64,000 nucleotides of DNA from Jannaschia helgolandensis. GTDB taxonomy: Bacteria; Pseudomonadota; Alphaproteobacteria; Rhodobacterales; Rhodobacteraceae. Location: contig NZ_FNZQ01000005.1 in NCBI RefSeq assembly GCF_900109285.1, positions 1-64,000 on the forward strand. The letters run 5' to 3'. Below, piece after piece: positions 52,628 through 62,013 of the stretch. Under the pieces are notes generated by a model. It saw only the letters and a program-made list of their open reading frames with translations, did not search any database and was not told where the DNA came from. Numbering within the stretch: the first letter of the stretch is position 1; the number at the start of each line of letters is the position of its first letter. The translations under genes and the position numbers were made by a program.

Positions 52628-53299
52628 TCAAGGGGCCCAGTGGACGGTGGCGTCCTTCAGGAAGGCAGCTATCGGCGCGGTCATCGGGTCAAGTTTGCGG
52701 GCGCGTTCCAGGACCGCACGCTTCTCGTCCCCCATGATCAGAATGTGGGTTTCCATCGCTTCCGACAACACCCGGCGCGATAGGGTGACACGCGGTTCCT
52801 CCGCCCCCTCGGCGCGCATCGGCACAAGGATCGGGGCCGCGTTCGACATCGCAAGCGCCAGTTTATCGGCACCGGGAAAAAGGCTGGCAGTGTGCATGTC
52901 CGGCCCCATCCCCAGAAGCAGAAGCGAGATCGGAAATTCGCCTTCGAAACCGGGCTCCAGCGCAGGGATGCCGTCTTCCGGAGTTGCCGCGTCATTCACC
53001 ATCGGGACCAGCGTCGCCTTTGCCGCCTGGCCCGTTAGCAGGGTCGTTTTCAAAAGTGTCGTATTTGACCGCGGATGTCCTTCCGGGACCCAGCGTTCGT
53101 CATTCAGGAAGACATGGACGCGCGACCAGTCAAGGTCGACGCCGGACAATATCTCGAAGATCGGACCGGGGGACGACCCGCCGGACACGCAAAAACTGGC
53201 GTGATCGTGGACCATCAGACTGTTCTTGAGTGCCGAAGCCAGTCTGTCCGCCAGCCCCATGGCCAGCATTTCACGGTCGGCATATTCCTGCAAATCCAT
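52628..53299 (-). CDS. pgl: 6-phosphogluconolactonase
   Basis: This 223-residue enzyme hydrolyses 6-phosphogluconolactone. [40 protein letters not shown] and [20 protein letters not shown] are the family's sugar-phosphate binding motifs. It lies 3 bp after zwf and 10 bp before pgi, an operon feeding the oxidative pentose phosphate or Entner-Doudoroff pathway. The gene is intact. Confidence 0.95.
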   Translation of the reverse strand: MDLQEYADREMLAMGLADRLASALKNSLMVHDHASFCVSGGSSPGPIFEILSGVDLDWSRVHVFLNDERWVPEGHPRSNTTLLKTTLLTGQAAKATLVPMVNDAATPEDGIPALEPGFEGEFPISLLLLGMGPDMHTASLFPGADKLALAMSNAAPILVPMRAEGAEEPRVTLSRRVLSEAMETHILIMGDEKRAVLERARKLDPMTAPIAAFLKDATVHWAP

Positions 53300-53302
53300 A
53301 GA

Positions 53303-54754
53303 TCAATCCTCCAGATCGCGCCACCGACGTCCATCGCGATGCATCAGCATAAGCGCGTCCTCCGGCCCCGAAGAGCCTTGCGCATAGGCTTGCGGCCTGT
53401 CGCCGCGTTCTTCCCAGCCCTCGATGATCGGGTCGGTCCAGGCCCAGGCCGCCTCGACCTCGTCACCGCGCATGAACAGGGTCTGGTTGCCGCGGATCAC
53501 ATCCATGATGAGCCGCTCGTAAGCATCGGGTATTTCCTCGCCATCGGGTCCAAGTGCCTCCGCGAACGACATGTCCAGCGGCACATTGACCAGACGCATA
53601 CCGCCCGGCCCCGGTTCCTTGATCGTGACCGACAGGTCCATGCCTTCGTCCGGTTGCAGGCGGATCGTCAGCGCGTTGGCCATCGACCCTTCGTCACGAT
53701 CGAAGATGGAATGCGAGGTCTCCTTGAACTGGATGACGATCTCGGACATCCGCTTGGTCATGCGCTTTCCGGTCCGCAGGTAGAAGGGTACGTGCTTCCA
53801 CCGCCAGTTCGAGATGCCGATTTTCAGCGCGACATAGGATTCGGTGCGCGAATCCGGGTTTTCAGCGTCCTCCACATAGGATGGCTCCTTGCCCGCCTTA
53901 TACTGGCCGCGCACGACGTCCTTTTGGCCAACCGGGTCCAAAGCACGGATTACCTTCAGTTTTTCGTCGCGCAGGCGATCCGGATCGAACTGACTGGGCG
54001 GTTCCATCGCGGTCAGGCAAAGCAATTGCATCAGATGGTTCTGCACCATGTCCCGCATCGCGCCAGACTTGTCGTAATAACTGCCGCGCCCGCCGACACC
54101 GACGGTCTCGGCCACAGTGATCTGTACGTGATCGATATAGCGTTCGTTCCAGAGCGGTTCGAACAATACGTTGGCAAAGCGCACAGCCATCAGGTTCTGC
54201 ACCGTTTCCTTGCCCAGAAAATGGTCGATACGGTAGATTTGCGTCTCGTCGAAACTGGCGGCCAGATCGGCGTTCAGCTTTTTGGCAGTCTCGAGGTCCG
54301 TACCGAAAGGTTTCTCCACCACAAGCCGCGAATTTTCGCAGGCGATGCCATGGGACCGCAGCTTTTCCGCCAGCGTTCCGAAGATTGAAGGTGCGACCGA
54401 AAAGTAGAATGCCTTGATCGCCTCGTCGCGAACCGATTTCTTCAGTTCGGCCCAGCCACTGTCGCCTTTGGCATCGATAGCGATATAGCTGCACTGATTC
54501 AGAAACGCTTCGATGGTCGCCTTGTCGCGCTTGGATTTGGAGACGAATTCATCCAAAGCTTCTGCAACCAGTTTCCGAAAACCGGCGTCGTCCAGCTTGG
54601 ACCGCGCGGCACCTATCACGCGCGCATCCTGTGGCATCTGACCGGCCAGGAACCGACGATATAGCGAAGGCAGGATCTTGCGTGTGGCAAGGTCGCCTGT
54701 GGCCCCGAAAAGAACCAGATCGAACGTATCGACGGGAATCGTGCGAGAGACCAT
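53303..54754 (-). CDS. zwf: Glucose-6-phosphate 1-dehydrogenase
   Basis: This 483-residue NADP-linked dehydrogenase is the first step of the oxidative pentose phosphate and Entner-Doudoroff pathways. It has the Rossmann motif LVLFGATGDLATRKILPSLY, the active-site RIDHFLGKETVQNLMAVRFA and the C-terminal YERLIMDVIRGNQTLFMRGD. It is the first gene of the zwf-pgl-pgi operon and is transcribed leftward. Its ATG at 54754 follows AGGAGCC and lies 27 bp from the anmK stop, so the two may share transcripts. Confidence 0.96.
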   Translation of the reverse strand: MVSRTIPVDTFDLVLFGATGDLATRKILPSLYRRFLAGQMPQDARVIGAARSKLDDAGFRKLVAEALDEFVSKSKRDKATIEAFLNQCSYIAIDAKGDSGWAELKKSVRDEAIKAFYFSVAPSIFGTLAEKLRSHGIACENSRLVVEKPFGTDLETAKKLNADLAASFDETQIYRIDHFLGKETVQNLMAVRFANVLFEPLWNERYIDHVQITVAETVGVGGRGSYYDKSGAMRDMVQNHLMQLLCLTAMEPPSQFDPDRLRDEKLKVIRALDPVGQKDVVRGQYKAGKEPSYVEDAENPDSRTESYVALKIGISNWRWKHVPFYLRTGKRMTKRMSEIVIQFKETSHSIFDRDEGSMANALTIRLQPDEGMDLSVTIKEPGPGGMRLVNVPLDMSFAEALGPDGEEIPDAYERLIMDVIRGNQTLFMRGDEVEAAWAWTDPIIEGWEERGDRPQAYAQGSSGPEDALMLMHRDGRRWRDLED

Positions 54755-54781
54755 GAGACGGCTCCTGTTTTTCTGTTACCG

Positions 54782-55930
54782 CTAACGGGCCTTCGTTACC
54801 CGGCGGCTTGATGTGTGTCTAGCCGTTGTGGGCAGGCTGTCCAATACACCGTCTGGGCGGCTGACCTGACCGCCGCCGACGCGCGCCTTTACGCCGGTCG
54901 TTTCGGGGAAGCTGGTGGGCAGGCCGCGCAAGACGCGCACTGCAAGGAAGGCAAAGGCCTGCGCCTCCAGCATGTCACCGTTCAGGCCCACATCTTCGAT
55001 GGGGGCGACGTCGACCGTAAGGGCCGTCAGCGCGTCCATGATAGCCGGGTTCAGGCGTCCGCCGCCCGTCACCAGAAGGCGCGTCGGCATTGTCGGGCAT
55101 TGCGTCAGCGCGTGACCGACACTGGCCGCGATCACGGCAACCCAGGTCGCGGCGGCATGGCTGGGCGGCAGGGCGTCGATAGCAGCCCCGGCCTGTCGGA
55201 AGGCGTCCCGGTCGAGCGATTTCGGCGGCATCCGGTAGAAATAGGTGTGGTGCATCAGTTGCGCGACAAGGTCCGGGGCGGCGCAGCCTTCCCGCGCCAA
55301 GGCACCGTCCCGGTCGAATGGCTGACCCAGCCAATCCATGCAGAGATCATTGATCGGCGCATTCGCGGGGCCGGTGTCGAAGGCCAGAAGCGCGCCATCG
55401 TCCTCCATCGCGCGGGCCGGGTCGATCCACGTCAGATTGCCGACGCCACCCAGATTGAGGATCGCAATTGGCTGCACAGCACCGATATGGCGCGCGCAGG
55501 CATGGTGGAAGGCCGGGGCCAGCGGCGCGCCCTCGCCGCCCAGCGTGACATCGGAAGTGCGGAAATCCCAGACGACGGGGGTTTGCAACACCTCGGCCAG
55601 AAGCGCGCCGTCGCCGACCTGATGCGTGCGGCGGCCTGCGGGGTCATGGGCCAACGTCTGACCGTGGAAACCGACGACCTGCACGCCTTTAAAACGCGAC
55701 AACAGGCGGGCATGCGCGGTTTCCACGACTTCCGCAGCCTGTGCCACACCCGCCTCGCCCGGCCAGCGGCCCATGGCGGCAGCGATCACCGCGCGGTCGG
55801 TGGCGGTATATTCCTGGTAGTCGCTGGCCCCGAACCCGGCGATCGTTTCGCCATCGGTCAGCAGCTCCGCCGCATCGACGCCATCCATTGACGTGCCGGA
55901 CATCGCCCCAAGGGCGCGAATGGGCTCCAT
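54782..55930 (-). CDS. anmK: Anhydro-N-acetylmuramic acid kinase
   Basis: This 382-residue kinase phosphorylates and opens 1,6-anhydro-MurNAc during cell-wall recycling. ALGAMSGTSMDGVDAAELLT at the N-terminus, VVGFHGQTLAHDP and ILNLGGVGNLTWIDPA, LLAFDTGPANAPIND are family motifs. I use the ATG at 55930 (MEPIRALGAMSG) rather than 55945. It is divergent from tyrS across 64 bp, a common arrangement in alphaproteobacteria. The C-terminus is typical. Confidence 0.93.
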   Translation of the reverse strand: MEPIRALGAMSGTSMDGVDAAELLTDGETIAGFGASDYQEYTATDRAVIAAAMGRWPGEAGVAQAAEVVETAHARLLSRFKGVQVVGFHGQTLAHDPAGRRTHQVGDGALLAEVLQTPVVWDFRTSDVTLGGEGAPLAPAFHHACARHIGAVQPIAILNLGGVGNLTWIDPARAMEDDGALLAFDTGPANAPINDLCMDWLGQPFDRDGALAREGCAAPDLVAQLMHHTYFYRMPPKSLDRDAFRQAGAAIDALPPSHAAATWVAVIAASVGHALTQCPTMPTRLLVTGGGRLNPAIMDALTALTVDVAPIEDVGLNGDMLEAQAFAFLAVRVLRGLPTSFPETTGVKARVGGGQVSRPDGVLDSLPTTARHTSSRRVTKAR

Positions 55931-55994
55931 GCGACTTTCCCTCACCTGTTGCCCGCGTTAAGGCGGGTCCAGTCACAGATGTACCGGAAGACCC

Positions 55995-57248
55995 ATGACC
56001 TACCACCCCAAATCAGACTTCATGCGCGTGATGACGGAGCGCGGCTTTCTGGCCGACTGCACCGATTATCAGGGGCTGGACGAAGCTTTGATCGCAGGCA
56101 TCGTGCCGGGATATATCGGCTTCGACGCAACTGCGTCGTCGCTGCACGTCGGATCATTGATCCAGATCATGATGCTGCGCTGGTTGCAGAAATGCGGTGG
56201 CAAGCCGATTGTTCTGATGGGTGGGGGCACGACCAAGGTGGGCGACCCCAGCTTTCGCGCCGACGAACGCCCGCTGCTGACAGAAGAACAGATCGATGCG
56301 AACATCGCGGGCATTCGCGCGGTATTCGATAGTTACATATCGTTCGGCGACGGAGCGTCCGACGCCCTGTTGCTGAACAATGCGGAATGGCTCGACGGGC
56401 TGAATTATCTGACGTTCCTGCGCGATGTCGGGCGCCATTTCAGTATCAACCGGATGCTGTCGTTCGAGAGCGTGAAGTCCCGGCTGGACAGGGAACAATC
56501 GCTGTCGTTCCTCGAGTTCAACTACATGATCCTTCAGGCCTACGACTTCATGGAACTGCATCGCCGTCACGGTTGCCTTTTGCAGATGGGCGGATCGGAT
56601 CAATGGGGCAACATCGTCAACGGCATCGACCTGACGCGGCGCATTCTGGACGATGCCGTGTTCGGCCTGACTTCGCCCCTGCTGACCACATCGGACGGCA
56701 AGAAGATGGGCAAGTCGCAGTCGGGGGCGATCTGGCTGAACGGCGACCTGCTGTCGGCCTATGAGTTCTGGCAATTCTGGCGCAACACGACAGACGCCGA
56801 CGTGGGGCGGTTCCTCAAGCTCTATACGGAGATTCCGGTCGAGGAATGCGACCGTCTTGGCGCGCTGGAGGGGTCGGACATCAACGCGGCAAAGGTGCGG
56901 CTTGCCAACGAGGTCACAACCCTTTTGTATGGCGCTGACGCGGCGGCAGCTGCGGAAGCCACGGCCCGCGAAGTCTTCGAGAAAGGCGGCGCGGGGGACG
57001 ACCTGCCGACTGCCATCGTTTCATCGTCCGAGGCTGCCGAGGGCATTTCCATTGTCCAGTTGTTTGTCCGCGCAGGATTGGCCAGGTCCGGCAAGGAAGC
57101 GAAACGCCTGATCGCCGAAGGCGGAGCGAAAATCAACGATGCGGCCGTGACCGACCCCGGACTGGTTCTGGATGCGACTGACTTGGCCTGCCAGGTCAAA
57201 CTGTCCGCTGGACGCAAGCGGCATGCGCTGATCCGTATGACAGATTGA
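55995..57248 (+). CDS. tyrS: Tyrosyl-tRNA synthetase
   Basis: This 417-residue class I synthetase has [20 protein letters not shown] as the HIGH region, [15 protein letters not shown] in the Tyr pocket, [11 protein letters not shown] as KMSKS, and a C-terminal S4 RNA-binding domain ([20 protein letters not shown]). It attaches Tyr to tRNA-Tyr. It is divergent from anmK. The length is as expected. Confidence 0.96.
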   Translation: MTYHPKSDFMRVMTERGFLADCTDYQGLDEALIAGIVPGYIGFDATASSLHVGSLIQIMMLRWLQKCGGKPIVLMGGGTTKVGDPSFRADERPLLTEEQIDANIAGIRAVFDSYISFGDGASDALLLNNAEWLDGLNYLTFLRDVGRHFSINRMLSFESVKSRLDREQSLSFLEFNYMILQAYDFMELHRRHGCLLQMGGSDQWGNIVNGIDLTRRILDDAVFGLTSPLLTTSDGKKMGKSQSGAIWLNGDLLSAYEFWQFWRNTTDADVGRFLKLYTEIPVEECDRLGALEGSDINAAKVRLANEVTTLLYGADAAAAAEATAREVFEKGGAGDDLPTAIVSSSEAAEGISIVQLFVRAGLARSGKEAKRLIAEGGAKINDAAVTDPGLVLDATDLACQVKLSAGRKRHALIRMTD

Positions 57249-57317
57249 CGCGGGAACCATGCATATCGGTCGAAAGTTTGGTTGTCGTCGACCAATCGCA
57301 ATTACAGGAGGACCGCC

Positions 57318-57557
57318 ATGAGCCCCCCCGACACAAATATTGAGAAGCAGAAGCAGAAGCACGCAGGTCCGATCATCGGAATTACTGCGGGTTTGGTCTT
57401 CGCCGCTATCATTCTGGTCGTCTATCTGTTCTTTATCGTTTCACCCGAAGACAACTCGCCGGACAATACGCCGACCGGAGATGCGGTCCAGACCGATGGC
57501 AATGCCACCATCCAACCGAGCGATGCGGCGACGGATCAGAACCCGTCAAGCAACTGA
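57318..57557 (+). CDS. Small single-pass membrane protein
   Basis: This 79-residue protein has a basic N-terminus (NIEKQKQKHAGP), one TM helix (IIGITAGLVFAAIILVVYLF) and an acidic, Thr/Asn-rich tail. The layout suggests an inner-membrane protein with a small periplasmic tail. No family is recognised, although similar small proteins are common in Rhodobacteraceae. The ATG follows AGGAGGACC. A hairpin terminator follows 20 bp after the stop. Confidence 0.75.
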   Translation: MSPPDTNIEKQKQKHAGPIIGITAGLVFAAIILVVYLFFIVSPEDNSPDNTPTGDAVQTDGNATIQPSDAATDQNPSSN

Positions 57558-57577
57558 TCTATTGCTTAAATTTGCTA

Positions 57578-57603
57578 GGGCCGCCTTTATGGGGCGGCCT
57601 TTG
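57578..57603 (+). terminator. Rho-independent-like terminator between convergent genes
   Basis: GGCCGCC (57579-57585) pairs with GGCGGCC (57593-57599) over TTTATGG and is followed by TTTG. It ends the small membrane-protein transcript and may also serve the convergent cyclophilin genes. Confidence 0.65.
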
Positions 57604-57631
57604 CAATCCATTCTAATGATCGGCTTCGATT

Positions 57632-58186
57632 TCAATCGATGACGCGAACCTCGGTCATTACGTCCGGATTGTCCTGAACGCTGCCGTTCGGCCCCTGCCC
57701 GCGCTTGATCTTCTCGACGACGTCCATGCCGCCGGTCACGCGCCCGACTACGGTGTATTGACCATTCAGGTTCGCCGCAGGGGCGAACATGATGAAAAAC
57801 TGGCTGTTGGCGGAATTCGGATTGGACGACCGTGCCATGCCGACCACGCCCTCCTCGTAGGGAATGTCCGAAAATTCCGCGTCCAGGTCGGGACGGTCAC
57901 TGCCACCTGTTCCGGCCAGATCGAGGTTGGTGCCGGCGCGACCATACTGCACGTCGCCGGTCTGGGCCATGAAGCCATCGATCACGCGATGGAAAACGAC
58001 GCCGTCATAGGCCCCTGCTTCGGCCAGCGCCTTGATCTGAGCAACGTGAGCCGGAGCCACGTCTTCCAGCAGGTCGATGGTGATCGTGCCATTCGCTTCG
58101 CCCGTCACGTCGATTTCGAGGCCGACGGCGAATGCGGCAGATGCCGACGAGAGGCTGATCGCCAGAGCACAAAATATCTTACGCAT
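57632..58186 (-). CDS. Periplasmic cyclophilin-type peptidyl-prolyl isomerase
   Basis: This 184-residue protein has a signal peptide (MRKIFCALAISLSSASAAFA) and a cyclophilin domain (VVFHRVIDGFMAQTGDVQYG, ANSQFFIMFAPAANLNGQYT, VVGRVTGGMDVVEKI). It catalyses prolyl cis-trans isomerisation in the periplasm. Its start overlaps the stop of an upstream cytoplasmic paralogue by 8 bp. The pair probably arose by duplication. Confidence 0.93.
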   Translation of the reverse strand: MRKIFCALAISLSSASAAFAVGLEIDVTGEANGTITIDLLEDVAPAHVAQIKALAEAGAYDGVVFHRVIDGFMAQTGDVQYGRAGTNLDLAGTGGSDRPDLDAEFSDIPYEEGVVGMARSSNPNSANSQFFIMFAPAANLNGQYTVVGRVTGGMDVVEKIKRGQGPNGSVQDNPDVMTEVRVID

Positions 58187-58679
58187 CGGCAGCCACCTTG
58201 ACGGAGATCATCTTGTCGGGGTTCGCGGGCGGCTCGCCACGGGCGATCTTGTCGACATGGTCCATGCCCTGGGTGACGCGGCCATAGACGGTATACTGCC
58301 GGTTCAGGAAATGATTGTCGCCGAAGTTGATGAAAAACTGGCTGTTGGCAGAATCCGGGCTGGCAGAACGGGCCGCGCCAAGGGTGCCACGGTCATGCGG
58401 CACGCCGGAAAATTCAGCCTTGAGATCGGGCTTTTCGCTGCCGCCGGTTCCGGCGCGCGCGGTGTTGCCGCCCTCCTTGCCATGCTCGACGTCGCCGGTC
58501 TGCGCCATGAAGCCATCGATCACGCGGTGAAAAACCACCCCGTCGTAGGCGCCTTCACGGACCAGTTCCTTCATCCGTTCGCAGTGACCGGGCGCTACGT
58601 CGGGCAACAGTTCGATATGGACGGGGCCGTCCTTCAACTCGATGATGATGGTGTTCTCGGGGTCTTTGATGTCGGCCAT
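58179..58679 (-). CDS. Cytoplasmic cyclophilin-type peptidyl-prolyl isomerase
   Basis: This 166-residue cyclophilin lacks a signal peptide. MADIKDPENTIIIELKDGPV, GVVFHRVIDGFMAQTGDVEH, ANSQFFINFGDNHFLNRQYT and VYGRVTQGMDHVDKIA are the family core. The ATG at 58679 follows AGGAGGCCCC; the frame extends further upstream without similarity. It is the first gene of a two-gene operon with the exported paralogue. Confidence 0.93.
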   Translation of the reverse strand: MADIKDPENTIIIELKDGPVHIELLPDVAPGHCERMKELVREGAYDGVVFHRVIDGFMAQTGDVEHGKEGGNTARAGTGGSEKPDLKAEFSGVPHDRGTLGAARSASPDSANSQFFINFGDNHFLNRQYTVYGRVTQGMDHVDKIARGEPPANPDKMISVKVAADA

Positions 58680-58772
58680 CGGGGCCTCCTGATGTGGTGT
58701 CCGGCGATTAGCTAGGGCATCGGGCGGGCAAGGGAAACCCATCGTCCGCTCGCGACACGCGTAACGGTTGCA

Positions 58773-59501
58773 TTATGCCTGTTTGCCAGCGGCGACATGT
58801 AGGCGCTCAATCTCTTGCGGGTCCAGTGCCAGCGCCGTGGCGAACCGTTGCAGATAGGCCCGTTCCGACGACGCATCGGGGTCGATGGCAGTCAGGGCGG
58901 CGGCATAGACCTCGGCCTCGTGACCGCGGGGAACGTCGCGGGCCAGCGCTTCCGGGTTCAGCGGCTCGGACAGGGCGTCGCGGATGGCCTGTTGATCTTC
59001 GGGCGTGTCGGCATCGCCCATGATGTCGTCCAGAGCCTGCCGTTCCCCGGCGTCGATTTCACCGTCAGCGCGCACAGCCTGACCGATCGCCCGGATCATT
59101 GCGGCGGCCGTTGCTTCGTCCTGCGGGCCCTGTTCGGCGCGGCGCATCACATCAGCGTCACTGCCCTGCGCCATGGCAGACCCGCCCGCCATCGCGGCCA
59201 ATCCGCCCAACAGTCCCCCCATACCACCAGAGCGAGCCGTGCCGGTGGCCCCACCAAGCGAGCTTAGTATGCCGCCCAGACCGCCCGATGAACCGGCGCC
59301 CGTCGTGCCGCCGCCCAATGACCCGAGCAAACCGCCAAGACCCCCGGATGACGACGACCCGGCGGTGGTTGTGGACGATCCGCCTGCCCCGGCCAGCCTG
59401 TCCTTGAGTCCGGCCATGCCGCCGCCTTTGCGGAACGCCTGATAGCCCTTGGCGGCTGCAAAAGCCAAAGCCATTCTCATGGCAGTTTTCTTGAGCGACA
59501 T
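58773..59501 (-). CDS. DUF533 family (TerB-like) protein with Gly/Ser-rich linker
   Basis: This 242-residue protein has an N-terminal MRMALAFAAAKGYQAFRKGG, then a Gly/Ser-rich tract of near-repeats (SSGGLGGLLGSLGGG, SSGGLGGILSSLGGA, SGGMGGLLGGLAA), then a helical TerB/DUF533 domain (AAAMIRAIGQAVRADGEIDA, GERQALDDIMGDADTPEDQQ, LDPQEIERLHVAAG). DUF533 proteins are probably membrane- or envelope-associated; the function is unknown. The ATG at 59501 is the first giving the family N-terminus; the frame stays open to 59792. Confidence 0.82.
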   Translation of the reverse strand: MSLKKTAMRMALAFAAAKGYQAFRKGGGMAGLKDRLAGAGGSSTTTAGSSSSGGLGGLLGSLGGGTTGAGSSGGLGGILSSLGGATGTARSGGMGGLLGGLAAMAGGSAMAQGSDADVMRRAEQGPQDEATAAAMIRAIGQAVRADGEIDAGERQALDDIMGDADTPEDQQAIRDALSEPLNPEALARDVPRGHEAEVYAAALTAIDPDASSERAYLQRFATALALDPQEIERLHVAAGKQA

Positions 59502-59566
59502 CGGAAATCTCCCGGCTGGTTCAGATGCCGGGAGATCTAGCACGGGTCGCAGCTGGGGCCACAGGT

Positions 59567-61924
59567 TCAGTTCGAAGGCAGCAGGTTCGGCACGATCGTG
59601 ACGATTGACGGGAAAATCCACAGGATTGCCAGACCCAGAACCTGGATCAGCACGAAGGGGATCACCCCGCGATAGATATGCCCCGTCGTCACCTGCTTGG
59701 GCGCGACGCCCCGCAGATAGAACAATGCGAACCCGAAAGGCGGCGTCAGGAAAGACGTCTGAAGGTTCACCGCGATCATGATCGTGACCCACTTCGGATC
59801 GAAGGTGCCGCCATAAATGACAGGCCCGACGATGGGAATGACGATGTAGATGATCTCCAGGAAATCGAGGACGAAGCCCAGCACGAACAGTACCAGCATC
59901 ACGATCAGGAAGACTTTCAATTCGCTGTCGAAGCTTTTGAGGAAGTCCTGGATGTAATATTCTCCGCCAAAGGAAATCAGCACCAGGTTCAGCAGCTGCG
60001 ACCCGATCAGGATGGTGAAGACCATCGACGTAACCTTGGCCGTCTCGCGCACGACAGGGCCCAGAACGCCGGTGCGCAGCAATACCCAGGAGGCATAGAG
60101 CAGGCCCAGAAACGCCCCGTGATAGGCCAGTTGCGCGATGATCAGCGCGATCCAGTCGGCGGCGGTCGTGGTTGCCAGCCCTGTGCGCAGGTCGAAATTC
60201 ACGCCGAACAGCAGCATGACCACGATGGCCAGCGACGCCAGCAGGATCGACACGCCGGAGCGGCCTTCTTCCTGCAACTTGCGATAGGCAGCCAGCATGA
60301 TCGCGCCACCGGCACCCAAAGCCGCGGCGGGCGTCGGGTTGGTGATGCCCCCGAGGATGGACCCCAGGACGGCAATGATCAGGACCAGCGGCGGGAACAC
60401 GACCCGGATTAGTTCGTTCTGCGCCAGACGTTCGAAGGCGGGCCAGACGCCGTAGAGCGTGATCGCCATCGGTACCGCCATCAGGACAAATGTGGTGCCC
60501 GGTGACGTCATAGGTCCGATCAGCACGGCATCAAGGATGAAGGCCAGCAAGACGCCGCCCGCCCCGATCAGCAGAGGCCGCGCATCGGCCAGTGGATTGA
60601 TGCCCCGCGCGGCGGCCAGAACGATGCCCATGCCGATGAACAGGATCGCAATTCCGGAACCGATGGGGGCGGCATTTCCGATTGCCGCAGTGCGCGCGGC
60701 GATCAGTTCTTCTGCCGAAAGCTGACGAGACAGCTGCACTCCGCCCGCATCGTTGATTGCGGCCTGTTCGGCAACGGCGATGTCCCAGGCTTCCTGACCA
60801 TGCAACTCGATCATCGCGGCCTGACACGAGGCGGAGACGTTGGTGCGCAGTGAGGAGGTTTCACCCGCCTCGCTGAAACTGCTGACGGCAACATCCTGCG
60901 GTCCGATCAGTCCTGCGAAGCCAAGGGCGATAGCCCCTACGATCAAAAGGATCGGCACACCGACAAGCCAGAGCAAGGCGTCCTGTTTGGTCGTGGTCGA
61001 GGGGCGGCCCTCCTCGAACTGGACAGCCGGAGCTTTGGATGGATTCAAGAGGGCGTAGCCGAAGGCATAGGCCCCATACAGGAACGCCAGGAAGATGCCC
61101 GGCAGGAGAGCCGCCTGAAACAGAGTGCCGACCGAGACGACGGCGGGCTGCCCCAGATAGGTCAGCGCATCTGAGCAGCCGGCCAGTGCGGCCCGCTGTT
61201 CCTGCGCGGTAGAATAGATGTCACCTGCCAGTGTGCCCAACAGGACAATCACGATGGACGGCGGAATGATCTGACCCAGGGTTCCGCTTGCAGCGATCAC
61301 GCCGGTCGCCAGTTCGGGCGAGTAATTATTGCGCAGCATCGTCGGCAGGGCCAGCAGCCCCATGGTTACGACGGTCGCGCCCACGATGCCGGTCGAGGCG
61401 GCAAGAAAGGCCCCGACGATCACGATGGAGACGGCCAGGCCGCCCGGCAAGGGGCCGAAAACGCGCGCCATCGTGGTCAGCAGGTCGTTGGCGATTTTCG
61501 AGCGTTCCAGCGTAATGCCCATCATCACGAACATCAGCACCGCCAGCAGCGTTTCAATCGACGCACCTGCGATCACACGCTCGTTCATGCGATTGACGAT
61601 GAAGCCAATGTTGCGGTCCAGCGCGGTTTCCCAGCCCTGCGGGAAAAGGGACACCGCCTCGCGCGGAAGGTCAGGGTATCGGAAAACCGAGATGCTGTCG
61701 CGGGCGACGCCTTCGGCGATCAGGGCGGCATATTCGGCAGAGTTGGTCGCGATGGCCTGATGGATCAGGATGCCCGCGCTATCGAGAGCGGCGATGATCG
61801 CGAAGCTGATCGTGCCGGCACCCGCAATGGCGAAGGCCACCGGGAAGCCCGACATGATCCCCCCGAACAGGCAAAGGAAGACGATGATCAGGCCGACTTC
61901 GACCCCGTCCAAACCGAAAAGCAT
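59567..61924 (-). CDS. dctM: TRAP transporter large permease (DctM type), extended
   Basis: This 785-residue membrane protein has DctM motifs (FPVAFAIAGAGTISFAIIAA, LLAVLMFVMMGITLERSKIA, GATVVTMGLLALPTMLRNNY, GQIIPPSIVIVLLGTLAGDI, and a C-terminal TIMIAVNLQTSFLTPPFGFA). A usual DctM has about 430 residues; here an insertion at about 260-460 carries charged hydrophilic stretches and extra TM segments. It forms the transport channel with DctQ and DctP. The ATG at 61924 lies 89 bp after dctQ, and that gap carries two GGGCG/CGCCC hairpins. Confidence 0.88.
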   Translation of the reverse strand: MLFGLDGVEVGLIIVFLCLFGGIMSGFPVAFAIAGAGTISFAIIAALDSAGILIHQAIATNSAEYAALIAEGVARDSISVFRYPDLPREAVSLFPQGWETALDRNIGFIVNRMNERVIAGASIETLLAVLMFVMMGITLERSKIANDLLTTMARVFGPLPGGLAVSIVIVGAFLAASTGIVGATVVTMGLLALPTMLRNNYSPELATGVIAASGTLGQIIPPSIVIVLLGTLAGDIYSTAQEQRAALAGCSDALTYLGQPAVVSVGTLFQAALLPGIFLAFLYGAYAFGYALLNPSKAPAVQFEEGRPSTTTKQDALLWLVGVPILLIVGAIALGFAGLIGPQDVAVSSFSEAGETSSLRTNVSASCQAAMIELHGQEAWDIAVAEQAAINDAGGVQLSRQLSAEELIAARTAAIGNAAPIGSGIAILFIGMGIVLAAARGINPLADARPLLIGAGGVLLAFILDAVLIGPMTSPGTTFVLMAVPMAITLYGVWPAFERLAQNELIRVVFPPLVLIIAVLGSILGGITNPTPAAALGAGGAIMLAAYRKLQEEGRSGVSILLASLAIVVMLLFGVNFDLRTGLATTTAADWIALIIAQLAYHGAFLGLLYASWVLLRTGVLGPVVRETAKVTSMVFTILIGSQLLNLVLISFGGEYYIQDFLKSFDSELKVFLIVMLVLFVLGFVLDFLEIIYIVIPIVGPVIYGGTFDPKWVTIMIAVNLQTSFLTPPFGFALFYLRGVAPKQVTTGHIYRGVIPFVLIQVLGLAILWIFPSIVTIVPNLLPSN

Positions 61925-61965
61925 CTCGTGTCCCCTTCGGGCGTGGTTTGCCCGTGAATTCTATC

Positions 61966-62007
61966 GGGCGTGAACCGCCCGCTGTTTGGTTTGGGCGTGA
62001 ACCGCCC
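61966..62007 (-). repeat. Paired hairpin repeats between dctQ and dctM
   Basis: GGGCGTGAACCGCCC occurs exactly twice, at 61966-61980 and 61993-62007. Each copy folds into a 5-bp GGGCG/CGCCC stem with loop TGAAC. A similar GGGC-GTGGTTT-GCCC lies at 61939-61953. They may lower dctM expression relative to dctP/dctQ or protect the upstream RNA. Confidence 0.6.
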
Positions 62008-62013
62008 TTGTCT

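Noticed and set aside
53075-54388. Long plus-strand open frame of 437 codons opposite zwf and pgl
   Set aside because: It is a GC-driven antisense shadow. Its residues show no family motif and the minus-strand genes here are clearly zwf and pgl.
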